From Ichthyophthirius multifiliis (Eukaryota; Ciliophora; Oligohymenophorea; Hymenostomatida), in assembly GCF_000220395.1 (NCBI RefSeq), contig NW_004086097.1, positions 34,989-98,988 of the forward strand: DNA of 64,000 bases, read 5' to 3'. Positions 48,816 to 63,932 of the stretch are shown piece by piece. Each line of letters begins with the position of its first letter. Positions within the stretch are counted from its first letter, which is position 1. The notes below the pieces were generated by a model that was given only the letters and a program-made list of their open reading frames with translations, ran no database searches and had not been told where the DNA came from. Both the position numbers and the translations under genes were made by a program.

Positions 48816-49767
48816 TCATTTTTTTATTGTTGATCTATTATTTTAACCTGGCATAGTCTTTTATATTTATAATAACAAAGAAGGATTTTTAACTCTAACA
48901 ACTTCATTTATATCTTAAAGCCTTCCTTCCATTAAAGCTAATTTAGATTTTAAACTCATGTATCTAAACGTAATAATTTATCTAATTAAATCGTCATTAC
49001 TTGCTTAAAATTCAAAGGCTATAACTTCAATATTCTTATATTCAGTACTTTAAACTATTTCAAGTCTTCCCATTCCTTCATTCATTATTGTAAAAATAGC
49101 AGAATATTAGTTTTAGTCTTTTTCAACTTTATTAAAGCATTTTATACATATAGAAGGATATTCATTAAATTAAATGTTTAATTATTATGTTTATTTTATT
49201 GTTTTAAAATTATTTTCATTAGCTCTATTTACATTTGAACAAAAAATATTAATTAAAATATATATGCATTTTTTTATTATTTTTACAAATGTGTAAAATG
49301 GAAAAATATATCATTATCACTACTCAATTCCAATTTTAATTATTATAAATTTTTTTCATCTCCCTGTTTTTTTTTTAAAAAAAAATATTTTTTTTTTTTC
49401 AAATGAAATATTTTTATTTAATAAAAATATTTTTTTTAATTTTCATTTCTGTTTTAAGATAAAATTTATTTGATACCAATATAAAAACTCTAGTCCTTAA
49501 TGGTTCTAAATTGGGTAAATCTTCTGTTTCAACATCTTACTTTTAAAATCTTATATGAAAAGGAATTTCTCTATCATAAACTACTCTATGCCCATCAGCT
49601 TTTATTATTATTATTTTAATTTTTTATGCAAATTTTTATAATATTTTTAATTTATTTTTATTATTACCTAAAGATGGATCCATTTCATCTATAGTTGCAA
49701 AATCAAAAGAATTAAGCATTTATTAAATGTTATTTGATTCATTCATTAAACTTTTTTAAGTAGCCAT
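48816..49767 (-). CDS. Conserved-looking hypothetical protein
   Basis: I do not recognise this protein. It starts at ATG 49767 (MATQKSLMNESNNIQQML), and a GT-AG intron splits DPSL|ADGHRVVYDREIPFHI. Next comes EDLPNLEPLRTRVFILVSN. After a second, T-rich intron (about 49260-49470) it continues with EYPSICIKCFNKVEKD, then MGRLEIVQSTEYKNIE, VIAFEFQASNDDLIRQII and LKSKLALMEGRLQDINEVV, ending near TGA 48816. G/C content and codon variety are as high as in the conserved enzymes nearby, so I expect homologues in other ciliates. It looks globular, soluble and about 240 aa. It has no membrane helix. The one CxxC pair (CIKC) could bind metal but stands alone. Confidence 0.7.
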
Positions 49768-50176
49768 TTTTTAATTTTTTTATTTATAATTTTTTTAATT
49801 TAATTTATTTATTTTAATTTAAAAACAAAAAAAATTAAAATTTTTGAATATATAATTTATTTTGATTTTTTAAATAAATTTTTATATGTATTTAAATATT
49901 TATACTATAATATTATTCAACAATTAAATAAGTATTTTTTTGATTATATTTTTATTTCTTACATAAATTAAATAATTTTATATTTTTTTATAATTTAAAA
50001 TTGTAAAAAAGCTTAATAAGATAATAAAAATTTATAAACTTTTAAAAATTTAGCTTTTAAAGAAGAGTTTTATTGTATTCCAAAAAAAGTATATTATTAA
50101 TTAATAATTAACTAAAAAAAAAAGAGCAAAATAAATAAAACAAAATATGATTTACATCCCAAAAAAAAAAAACTAC
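49768..50176. other. A/T-rich intergenic region
   Basis: About 410 bases upstream of the hypothetical gene and downstream of SRPK. No gene seen. Confidence 0.5.
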
Positions 50177-52569
<2,393 letters not shown>

Positions 52570-53244
52570 TATTTAATATTTTTTTTTATTATTTTTTTTT
52601 ATTTTTTTTATTTATATTATTTTTAAAGATTTTACTCTTAATTTAAATAGATTATTATTTTTTTGCTTTTTATTAAAAAATATAATTCAAACAATAAAAT
52701 AAAATAAAGCGAAAAGAATGATAAAAAATTAATAAATATTAAGTAAATTAGAAAAATACGATTATTGATTTAATATAATTTTAACTATAAAAAAAGCATA
52801 TATGAAAAAATAAATTATTTTTTAAAAAAGAAAAATATGTAATAAATTAATTTATTACTTTTCAATAAATTCATTAGTTGAATATCTTTAAAAAAAAATC
52901 TAATAAATTTTAATTTTTACTTTTGATTAAAATATATTAAATAAGTTTATAGTATAATAAAGAAGAATAATAAAGGTAAAATATGATATAATAAATTTCA
53001 ATTTCAATTTTTTTTGTAAATAAATAATAATTTCTAATTTTAGTAAAATTGCAAAAACTTATTTAAACAAAATTAAAATAAATTTACCATAAAAAAAAGT
53101 AAAATTAATTTTCTAGAAATTTAAAAAATAAAATTATAAAGTAATAAATTAATAAACTTAAAAAAATATAAAAATAAGTTTAAATAAAATATGCTATGAA
53201 TTTATTTTTAATAACTATATACAAAATATTTAATTTAATTAATT
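52570..53244. other. A/T-rich intergenic region
   Basis: About 670 bases upstream of SRPK. No gene seen. Confidence 0.5.
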
Positions 53245-55126
53245 TCAAATTTACTTAAAAATATGTTTACCTGATTTAGATAACTCAGATATGTTATAAT
53301 TACTTTTAATTGTTAATTCAGAAATAATATCATCATAATTATTTATTTTATTTATAAAATTTTATCTTTTATAACTTTATTTTTATTATTATTTTATTTA
53401 ATCTTTATGAATTCCGATATTTTCATTATCTAATATATAAAATATTAAAATAAAAATCATAATAATAAAAATATAAAATACAATAAGCAGATTAAACAAA
53501 ATCTAATTTATTATAAAATTAATTTATATTTTTTCCGTCATTTATTAGTGAATCAAACTCTAAAGCATAAACATTTTAGCCTTTTACCTAAAAATAAATA
53601 AGTAATTTAAAAAAAAATTATAAAAGTTTAATTATTTTTTGCAAAAATACGACTAAATCATCTAATTATTGTGAATTTTATAAAACATTAAAATTATTAT
53701 TTTTTTATTTATTAATTTAAATATTGTCATTTAGATCTTTTTAAACACCAGATTTTTCTTAAAGGCTTTTAATTTTTTAATTTTTCAATAATTATTTTTC
53801 TCCAATACTTTTACGAATTATTTCTACTGGTTTATTAAAATTAGGAATAGTAATAGTCGTAAAATTACTAAAAATATCAGTTTATAATAAATAATTTTTT
53901 TAAAAATTACTAGAAATTTTATTTGAAATTTCTTTTTAAGAAACACTACAAAATTTCCTAATATTAGACTTATCTATAAATATGTTTTCGTCATTTTAAA
54001 TATTTTTAAAATGTAAAGATTTATATTTAGTTTTATCATTTTTATTAATGTCTCCTTTTTTTAATGTCATATACCATAATCTTTACCCTAATTTATCTAC
54101 TGGATTAAGCATGTTATCATAAGTAAGTAAAGCTTCTTTTTTTTCACGAAAGCGATCTTATATAAACATTAAATTTTAATCTATTTTTCTATCACATTTA
54201 TGCGAAATTTAATTAATTTTTTATCCCCAATAATTAACTATTTCATCGTATTTTTAAATTACTTTATTCTCTCTTTTTAAAATATTTTTTTCTTATATTG
54301 AAAGTTTTTCAATTTATTTTTCTTGTTATTATTTGTTTTTTTCTATCCTTTCTTTAGTTAATTCCATATGAATTAGAAGTTAGTTTTTGCTAAGCTAATT
54401 AAATTCGGAAATATTTACACTTTTTTTACAGGCTTAATTTGTTAATTATTTTGTTCCGTAAAATAAATTTGAAGTGTGTTATACTGTCGAATTTCTTTAA
54501 TTTGAATTAACTTTTATTTTGTTAAAAATAAATAAAAAAACAATATATTAGTTAATAACACTTTTTGTAGAAGTTTCTTTAAGATCTTATAAATTTTCAT
54601 GTCCTTGCTCTTCACTAAATCTTGAAATATTTATTTATTTTCTCTTGGTTTTTCTTGAAAATTACTGCATTAATTTATAATTTTATTGGTTTTTATCAAC
54701 TATTTCATAATTTTTTAGAAATTATTTAGGCGAACCTACTATCTAATATGGAACGATTTATCCATTAACAAAACGTGGTCCTTAATTATATTAAGTGTTT
54801 TTATTTTACAAAATATTAAAATTATATTTTATATTAAAAATATTTTTTAATTATTCATCTAGTTTTTCATTTGGATTATTTTCTATATTACAAGAATTTG
54901 ATTTGTAGTTTTATTTTTTTTACTTATCTTATTATTATGGATTTATTTCAGAGAATTTTTTATTAAAATATACTTATATTTTTTAAATCTTAAGTATTTT
55001 AGTTTGTATTTAATTCATTTTTTAATTATTTTTTTTATTAATTTTTAAAATATTATTGAAATCATCTATTGAATTTAAAAATGGAAGTATTCCAACTTAG
55101 CTATTTATTGAAGATTTTATTTTCAT
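53245..55126 (-). CDS. Gln/Asn/Lys-rich coiled-coil protein, hypothetical
   Basis: I do not recognise this gene. ATG 55126 opens MKIKSSINSQVGILPFLNSI; the minus strand is then open for most of 1.9 kb, with introns near 54520-54560, 53580-53640 and 53430-53520, ending SELSKSGKHIFKQI and TGA 53245. Motif-like stretches: NTQYNQGPRFVNGQIVPYQI and SPKQFLKNYEIVDKNQQN early on; long Lys/Glu/Gln heptad-like parts follow, suggesting coiled coil. No domain, transmembrane helix or signal peptide was seen. G/C and varied codons in the first 700 bases support real coding. A cytoskeletal or basal-body role would fit the neighbourhood and composition but is only a guess. Confidence 0.6.
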
Positions 55127-56684
55127 TTTTTTATTATATTTTAATTATTAAATTATATTCAAATTTTTATAGAAGATAAAATAAATATTTTAATAATGTA
55201 TTTATTTATTTAATGAAAAAAAAAAATTATTATATTTATTATATTTTATTAAATTATTTTTAAAAAATAAAATAAAAATCATTATATTTTTATTAATTAA
55301 ATATTTATATTTGATAAATTTTAATTTATTTAGTTTTTTTTTATAATTTTAATTAATTTTATATTTTTTTTTTTCATAAGTTTAAAAATATTTAAGAAAT
55401 TTTATATTATTTAAATAATTTCATTTTATTTTAATTTATTTATAATTTTATAATATAAAATTAATTTATTATTCATTATATATATATGACTTTAAATAAA
55501 TAAAAGTTATGAAGAATATTTTAAATATATAAATATATATAATTATTTTTTATTTTATTTTAAATAAAATTTTTATAATTTTATAAATAAATATTTTTAA
55601 ATAGATGATAATATATAATAAATACAGAAAATATATAATACATAATTATTATTTAAAAATAATTATTTTTAATAATCGCTTAAATTAAAATAATTAAATA
55701 AATATATATTCAAAAAAATAAAAAAGAAATATATCTATCATATATATATTACCTTTAATTTTACTATTATATATATATATTCCATTATTTTTTTTATAGT
55801 TAATTAATAAAATTTTAACAAAATTCTTGAATTTTAATCAAAAATTTATTTAAAGATTTCAATAATTAAGTTTAAAACAAAAAATATTTTAATTTTATTT
55901 TAATAAAAATATAATGTTACTAAAAATTTATTATTCTTTAATAGTCATAATAAAGTATTAATATATTTTATAATTTGAAATAAATTAAATTAGGCACATA
56001 AAAGTTTAATTTTAATTTTAATTCTCCTAAACACTATGTTGTTTTTAAAAACTTCTTATAACTATTTTTATGACATTTTGGGGAATAAAATTTCCATAAG
56101 TAAATAGTTAAGATATTTTATCTAACCATTAAAATACATTAATTAAAATTAAATCTGAAAATACTATTATTCTGATTGTATAATAGACTAAATTTAATTA
56201 TTTTTTATTAGTAAATTTTAAAATTTATAAGTAGGAGGTAAAAAATTAGTTATATTAACTTTATTTAATTTTCAGAGAAAAACAAAAAAATTAATGTATA
56301 TGTTAATAATTAATTATATCAATAATAATCAAATATATTTTTAAGTTTAATTATATTAAACAATAAATTAAAATAATATTTCATTATTACTAATTTACTT
56401 ATAATAATAATTTTATATACTTTAAAATTTGTAAATACTAAAAATATTTATGTTTTTTCAATTAATTATGGTTTTTATTAAAAAAAATTATATTTTTGAT
56501 CTTTTAATTATTTTCTTTTTATTTTTAATTTTTATTGTATCAATGCTATTTTTAAATAAAAAATTAAAAAATAATAAATATGAAATTTAAAAAAAACTGA
56601 TAATATATAAACAATTAAAAGAAAAGAAAAGAAAAAAAAATATGAAATCTTAAAAAGAAAAAACATTTATTTATAAAGGACATA
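55127..56684. other. A/T-rich intergenic region, one possible small membrane ORF
   Basis: About 1.55 kb between the starting side of the coiled-coil gene and the 3' end of calcineurin A. One plus-strand ORF begins at 56468 (MVFIKKNYIFDLLIIFFLF), with one hydrophobic segment then a Lys-rich part. It runs into the calcineurin 3' end, has no homology that I see, and I do not call it a gene. Confidence 0.4.
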
Positions 56685-58770
56685 TCATTTATTAATTTTT
56701 TTTTTTCTTAACCAAAATTTCCTTCAGGTCTTTTCTCATTAATTATATCTGCCTTTTTAGCAATATTATAGGTACCAATAACTATTTTTTAATAAAAAAA
56801 ATTAGAAATCAAAAAAAAAAAAAAATTACTATCATTTAATGTGCTTGTATCAGAAAGAAGTCCTTTAGGAATTTTGTTATCAGGACATTAACCTTTAAGT
56901 TTAACAATAGTTTCTGACTCTTATCTTAATATTTTTTACATTTTCATCATTTTCGAAACAAATTTAATTTTATTTCTTAAAACATCAGCTTCTTTATTTC
57001 AAAAAATTAAAAAAAATAAAAGTAAAAAAATACTTTTAACTCCATCATTATCCGTATTAACAGCTTCGGTTTATTATTTATTAAGCTTTTGATAATTTTC
57101 CAATTGTTTAATCTCATTTACATCTAAATCATCATCCGAATTAGCAGAGTCATCTTATTTTATGATAACATATAGCATTTCAGTAATTTTTTCAGCTACA
57201 AAAGGAATACTCCAAGTAAAAATATCCATAAAATTCGGCAATAGATATGGATGTTATGTATAATTAAATTATTATATATTCAAAGTATTATTTTCAAATT
57301 TTATTACTGCTCCCTTATTATTATACACGTCACAATAATTTGGAGCTGAAAATATAGTTATTACAACAGGAAAATCATTTCCTCCATTCCATCTATGCAT
57401 TTTATATCCATCTAATTATGCTTCATGTGCTCTTATAACAGATATTAAATTATTATTTTCTAAAAATCTACGAACCGCATCGTTACCATAAAAATAGCTG
57501 CATCCTCTAACATCATTTGATCTGTATACATTTTCACATATACCATCATCATTATCTACTGGATCACTCCATAATATATCACAAAATAAACCTTATCTGG
57601 GTGGTTCTTTAAATCTATCAATTTTTTTTATATCTTCAATCTATTTTTTATTTATTTTATTTTATTTTTTATTTTATTTTTACTGTTCTCAATTCAGGAG
57701 ATATTCCTCCATGTAAAGCTAAAAACTTACCATTAACTATACATGATAAAGGCATTAAATCAAAAGAGTCCATCAATAAATCATATATTTCTTAATCATA
57801 TTTATATTTACCTTTTTAAAAAAAAAATTAATATAAATAATTTTTAAATTTACATTCATCTCTAAAATTAAAAAAGGAAGTCATTTATCTACATTCATGA
57901 TTTCCCCTTAAAAAATAAATTGTCTCAGGGAAATTTATCTTTTATTTTTTAAAAATGTATATTTATAACAAAAATATAAAGGATTATTATTTAAATATAA
58001 AAAATAAGAAAATCATAAAATACAACAATATTTAGTTAATTATTTATTTATGCTTATATTAATATTTATATGTTTTTTAGTTTTGGTTTAAAAAATTATT
58101 TTAATAGTATTAATATTTTTTTTAAAATTTAAATATAAATGTATTTATATATATAATTTTAAATTTTTATTAAATATTTAATATTAATTACTTTTATTGC
58201 GTATAATAAAATTAGAACTTCAATTGAAAAAGAACCACGATCTACAAAATCGCCTAAAAATAAATATTTTGTATTATCTAAACTTCCACCTATTTCTAAA
58301 ATTTTTAATAAATCATAATATTATCCATGAATATCTCCAATAACAGTTACAGGATCTTAAACACTTAAAAGATTGCCTTCTGACCCTAAAAATTAAAAAT
58401 ATTATTTATTATAAAATAATAATATTCTATTTATGTACTCATTATTTTATTGCATTAAGCTACAAGTTTTAATAAATCTTCTTTTTCAATTCTACCTTCT
58501 TTTGTTAAATGATCTCTTATTACTTTCCAATCAGGTTTAGCTATAATTTTTAATTTTATATTGATTTATTTTTAAAAATAGGATGATTTTTTTTAAATAA
58601 GGAATTAATATAAATATGTGTTTAAAAAAAGATGAATTCTTTTAATGATTTTATTTATTACTTATTCCATTTTTTGTTGGCCACATTAAATTTTATGATA
58701 AAGGTTTATGAGGCGGAGGCCTTACAGTTTTTACTGATCTATCATTAACTGGGTCACTTAATGGTTCCAT
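56685..58770 (-). CDS. Calcineurin A (PP2B catalytic subunit), Ser/Thr phosphatase
   Basis: A metal-dependent phosphatase of the PPP family that is switched on by calcium-calmodulin. ATG 58770 gives [16 protein letters not shown] and then [16 protein letters not shown], as in calcineurin. Catalytic motifs: [84 protein letters not shown] and [13 protein letters not shown]. All metal-binding His, Asp and Asn residues are present. After the core come the calcineurin-B-binding helix ([18 protein letters not shown]) and a tail ending RPEGNFG. Several introns, one of about 230 nt near 57965-58195. At the 3' end the frame reaches a run of eleven A; with one more base a TGA at 56685 would close it, as modelled here. 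No clear autoinhibitory motif was recognised. Confidence 0.93.
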
Positions 58771-59746
58771 TTATATATATTTATTTATTTTTATTTTTAT
58801 TTAAGTAAATAATTAATTTAATTTAAAATAAAATATTATAAATATAAAATGAAAAATTAAATAGAATTTGATTATTTATTATTATGATTTTTATTGATAT
58901 AAACAAAATTAAAAAAATAATTATTAAAGTTTTTTAAAAAATCTATTAAATTTATTTTAGGCTTTGAATAAATATTTTTATATATATATTTCAAAATTAT
59001 TATTTTTATTTTTCTTTGCAATTTTAAATATAAAGAATTTGATAATAATATATATTATTTTCAAATAAATAATAATGCTTTTCAATATAAGTAAAAACAT
59101 AGTATTTAATAAATATTTTTTAATTAGTAATTTTTTTGAAATTTTATTTTTTATTTTTTATATTTATAAAATAAAAATAAAAAATGTTTGATTTTTTCTC
59201 TTATTAAATTAACGAAATCTACACTAAAAGATTCAAATTATTCTATTTAGGTTTTAAAACTTTAGTTTATGTAATATTATTTTTAAATTAGTATATATAA
59301 AAAAGTTTAAATATTTATTTTCATTTAAAATATATAAACAAAGATTTAAATTATAGATTTTTAGATAAAAATATAATGTTAGAATTTTATTTAATTATTT
59401 TAATTAAAAAAATACTTTTTAAATAATTTTTTTTTTTTTATAATAAATAAATTATTATTTATAAACTCATCATCAAACAAAAATAAAAAATTTATATATA
59501 TATTTTATATAATTTTAATAATTTAATATTTTATCTATTAATTTTTTTATAAAAATAAAATGAAATTCAATTATATATTAGTGCATAAATAATAGTTTCT
59601 AAAAACATTGTTTATTATATCTTAGCAAAAAATTATTAATCTTTATTTTTTTAAAAAATAAATATTAAAAACTTTAATTTTATAACATAACAAAAATTAA
59701 AAGATAAACAAAAATAAAAACATAAAAATTTTAAATTGAAAAAAAT
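58771..59746. other. A/T-rich divergent promoter region
   Basis: About 975 bases between calcineurin A (-) and cullin (+). Nearly pure A/T; no gene seen. Confidence 0.5.
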
Positions 59747-60401
59747 ATGAATATTGATACAAATAAAGAAAACGAAATAAATAAATAATTTTAAAATAAT
59801 ATATAATAAGCATAAAAGAATAACTAATTATATTTTAAAGATCCAAAAGCATATTAATCATGGGAGCAAATAGAAAATGCTATCTAAACAATATACGAAA
59901 AAAAAACATCCTCTCTATATTATCAAGAATTATATCATCATGCTTATCTTTTGACTTTTAATGGATATGGTGAAACTACTTATTATTGCCTTAGAAATTG
60001 TTTGGAAATAGTAAGCCTTAAGATGTTAGAATCTATAGGAAACTATGATTATGATGATTTTGTTTTATAGAAAATAATAAATATATGGTCAGATTATAAA
60101 GTTTTAATTTAAGTGCTTTAAGGAATTTTCTTATACATGGATAGCAATTTTGTATAACCTAAAAAATTGTAACCAATCCAAGTCCTAGGTTATGACGTTT
60201 TCAAAAGATAATTTTTAATAACTAAATATAATATGTATAATAAAATCATGGAAATTGTTTTTTCTATCATTTAAAAAGAAAGAAACGGAGAATCAATTAA
60301 TTCTTCATAAATAAAACATATAGTTTTAATATTGGTATTTTTTTAAAAAAATTATTATTCTTTTAAATTTATTAAAATTCATTTTTCTTTGAAATATATT
60401 T

Positions 60402-60443
<42 letters not shown>

Positions 60444-62255
60444 TATAAAAAAATATTTTTAAATATGTAAGATTGAATTAGGCATATATGCCAACACTAA
60501 AAATAATAATCCTTATTATAGATTAGGTTAATTTGAATATTAAACCGATCTAAATATTTATAAGAAATATTTCGAAGAAAAATATTGTATATAATCTGAA
60601 AATTTTTATAGTTAACTAAGTTAAAGTTTGATAATGAAACTAAGCCCAAAAGAATATATATTAAATGCAGAAAAATTATACTCTGAAGAAAAAACTAGGA
60701 TGTAATAATATTTAGATCTATCATCTTTCTAACAAGTATCAAAAATATTTTTCTCTAAATGTATAAACCCTTATGTTCGTTAAATATTAGAAAATAATTA
60801 TGGCTTAAATTTTTGGATAGAAAACGAAGATGTAGAAGTTTTGAAGATTTGTCACTTTTTATTTAAATAATTAGATGAATCATATAACATATTTAAAAAT
60901 TGCTTCTTTTAATATGTAGTTAAAAAAGGATCAGAAATGTGTGCAAGAAAAAATATCCATTTAACCATATATATTGAAGATCTATTTGTTTTTAGAGAAA
61001 AAATACACTATATATTACAAGAGTTTTATATAATATTAGATAGTTAAGAATAAACAAATTTCTAAAGGTATTAAAAAAAAAAAATTAATAAAAATATTTT
61101 TTTCTAAATAAAGATAATGCTAAAAATCATTTGAAGATTTTATAAATAGTGAACAAGTTTTTATTGAATATTTAAATAATTATATCGATGAATAATTTTC
61201 AAAAAACTTCAAAGGAAAAAGCGATTAATAAATAGAAGAGAATATAAATTAAATATTTGAGCTTTTTTGCTTTATAATAAATAAAGATGTATTTAAAATG
61301 TATTATTTGAAAAGCTTATCAAGTAGAATACTTTAACAGAAAAGTTTAGATGAAAACAATGAGAAAATTATAATAAATAAATTCAAAATAGAATGTGGAA
61401 GTTCTTTCACAAAAAAGATGGAAATTATGTTAAAAGATGTTTAATTATCTTAAAATTTTTTAGCAGAATATAAATAATAATTTAAAAAAATATAACCAAA
61501 CCAGAATATAGATTTTCTTGATATTAAAATTTTGACATGTGGAATTTGGCCATTCTAAAATGTTTAATAAATCAAAATTCATCCAGAACTTGAACTTCAT
61601 ATTAATTACTTAGATTAAATTTACAAAACTAAATTTGCCGGAAGAAAACTTAAATGGATGTTTTCTGTTGGAAAATCTATTATTAAAAGCTTTTATGGCT
61701 GTATTAAAAAAGAGTTTATGGTATCTAATATATAATTAAATATTCTTTTATTATACAATTAACAAAATCATTATAATGAAATTTAAATTATGCAATAATT
61801 GAATATTAATTAAGAATAATTAAAGGTTTTTTTTCTATTTATATTTTTTTTATTATCTTTTATAAATAAAGACTCATTTAATTCCTTTGGTATAGCTAAA
61901 AATTCTTAACTTTGAAAATGAATTATATTCCTATAATCCTAATTTCACTTATAGAACAATAAAAGTAAACGTTCCTGTTTTAAAAAAAGAAGATGGAACA
62001 CAAGAAGAAGGGAAAAAAAATATTGAACAAGTCCATTTAGAAAGAAAATATTTATTAGAAAGTGTTATTGTCAAAATTATGAAATCTAGAAGAAAATCTG
62101 ATTTTTAAAATTTATGTTAAGAAGTAATTAAACTTTGTTAATAAAATTAATTTTTCCCAGATATTTAACTAGTCAAATAATGTTTGGAATCATTAATTAA
62201 TAGAGATTATATTAAAAGAGGAGATAATAAAGATATTTTTTAATATATAGCTTGA
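59747..62255 (+). CDS. Cullin (scaffold of a RING ubiquitin ligase, CUL3-like)
   Basis: Scaffold that holds a substrate adaptor at its N-terminus and the RING protein Rbx1 at its C-terminus. ATG 59747 (MNIDTNKENEINKQF) leads to AYQSWEQIENAIQTIYEK and SSLYYQELYHHAYLLTF, the cullin-repeat start that resembles CUL3 (WxxLxxAIxxI, then SFEELYRNAY). The cullin-homology region shows DVFKMYYLKSLSSRILQQ (cf. DVFEAFYKKDLAKRLL), ECGSSFTKKMEIMLKD (cf. ECGAxFTSKLEGMFKD) and KFAGRKLKWM. The C-terminus has QVHLERKYLLESVIVKIMKS, the neddylation site with its Lys, followed by the winged-helix end RDYIKRG and TGA 62253-62255. Introns include one with a TA run (about 60340-60476), a short one near 61068-61120 and one near 61826-61870. 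Length (about 740 aa) fits the family. Confidence 0.93.
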
Positions 62256-62610
62256 TAATTACACTCTGTTTATTTAATTACTAATAAATTTATATATTAT
62301 TTTTAAAATTTAATTTTTTTAAAAATATATTTATTCAAAAATATAATATATATATAATTAAAATAATTAATTTCTTTATTTAAATTAATTTGTGATTATT
62401 TTAATTATATTTAAAAAATTACTAATCTTATGTATATATTTCTATTCCTAAAAAAATTAATCTCGAATGATATATATATTTTAATTATATTATATTTATA
62501 ATTAAAAAAATATATTTTAAATATAATATATTGAAAATAAAATATAATATGTTAGAATAACTTTTAATGATTTTTCTGAAATTTTTTTTAAAGTCAATGT
62601 TATAAAAATA

Positions 62611-62669
62611 TATATAATATATAATATATAATATATAATATATAATATATAATATATAATATATAATAT
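62611..62669. repeat. 7-bp tandem repeat (ATATAAT)n
   Basis: About eight tandem copies of a heptamer of the form ATATAAT, near perfect, in the intergenic DNA downstream of cullin. Confidence 0.88.
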
Positions 62670-63155
62670 TAATGTAATATATATAATAAATTTATATTTT
62701 ATTTTATTTTTTTTTTTAAAAAAAAAATATTTAAAATTTTATAATATTTAACATAAATTTTATAAATTTATATATTATATTTTGATATATATTATTTTAT
62801 ATTTTATAAATAAACTATATTATCTGAAATTTAATATATATATTTTTTCATATATTTTTTATTTTTATTTTGAATATGTATATAAAAAATAATATTATAT
62901 TATATATATTTTTAAATTTTAATTTTAAATAAAAAATATATTTTAATAAAAATGTCAATAAAAAAAATATAATTTATAAAATATAATATTTAAACAAAAA
63001 AATAAATTAAATATAAAATAAACAATATTTAATATTTAAAACAAAATAAAAAATAAAACATATATTAAAAATATGTAAAAATATTTATAAATTATTTTTT
63101 TAAAATTTTTATTTTTGATATTTATTTTATTAATATTATAATTATTAATATTTTT

Positions 63156-63161
<6 letters not shown>

Positions 63162-63203
<42 letters not shown>
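63162..63203. repeat. (TTA)n trinucleotide repeat
   Basis: About 14 tandem TTA/ATT units in noncoding DNA. Confidence 0.9.
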
Positions 63204-63214
<11 letters not shown>

Positions 63215-63863
63215 TTTATTTTATAATATTATTAAATATAATAGATTATATATATTATTATTTAAAATTCAAGTTTATATATATTATTTTTTATTTTAAT
63301 AAATTAAAACTATAAAACTATTTAATTAATAATAATATAATTTTATTTTTATTAATAATAATCATATCATTTTATTTGCATTATTTATAAAAATAATTTA
63401 TTTTGATATTTTAAATATTTATGAATTTATAATTAATTAATTATATCATTTAATTTTTTTTTAAATAAATTAGACAATAACATATTTTATGATTTTTTTA
63501 TTAAACTTAAAAATTATTTATGACTTAAGTTAAAATTTTAATATTTTATTTAATCATTTTTTATAAACCTTATATTATATATATTTCAAATTATAAATTT
63601 TTAATTAACTATATAAAGCTTATTTTTGTGTATAAATTTTTATTTAGATGTTAGTCTAATTTTATAAGAAATGAAAAAAAATTATTAAAAATAAAATTAT
63701 AATTATTATATTTATGTAATAAAAAAATTCATAGAAATGTATTTATTTTTAAAATATATAAAAAAATTATATATAAATATAAAAAACTTTTAAAATATTT
63801 AAAAGAATTAAAAAAAAATTTTATTTGTATTTATAATAAATAAAAATAAATAATATAATATAA

Positions 63864-63894
63864 ATATATATATATATATATAAATAAATAAATT

Positions 63895-63931
<37 letters not shown>

Positions 63932-63932
63932 T
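63864..63932. repeat. Paired (TA)n microsatellites
   Basis: Two TA runs, at about 63864-63882 and 63904-63932, separated by a short A/T linker. Confidence 0.88.

Noticed and set aside
56468-56684. Plus-strand ORF with one hydrophobic segment and a Lys-rich tail
   Set aside because: Runs into the 3' end of calcineurin A on the other strand, has no homology or splice support, and A/T-rich DNA gives such Phe/Ile/Lys ORFs by chance.
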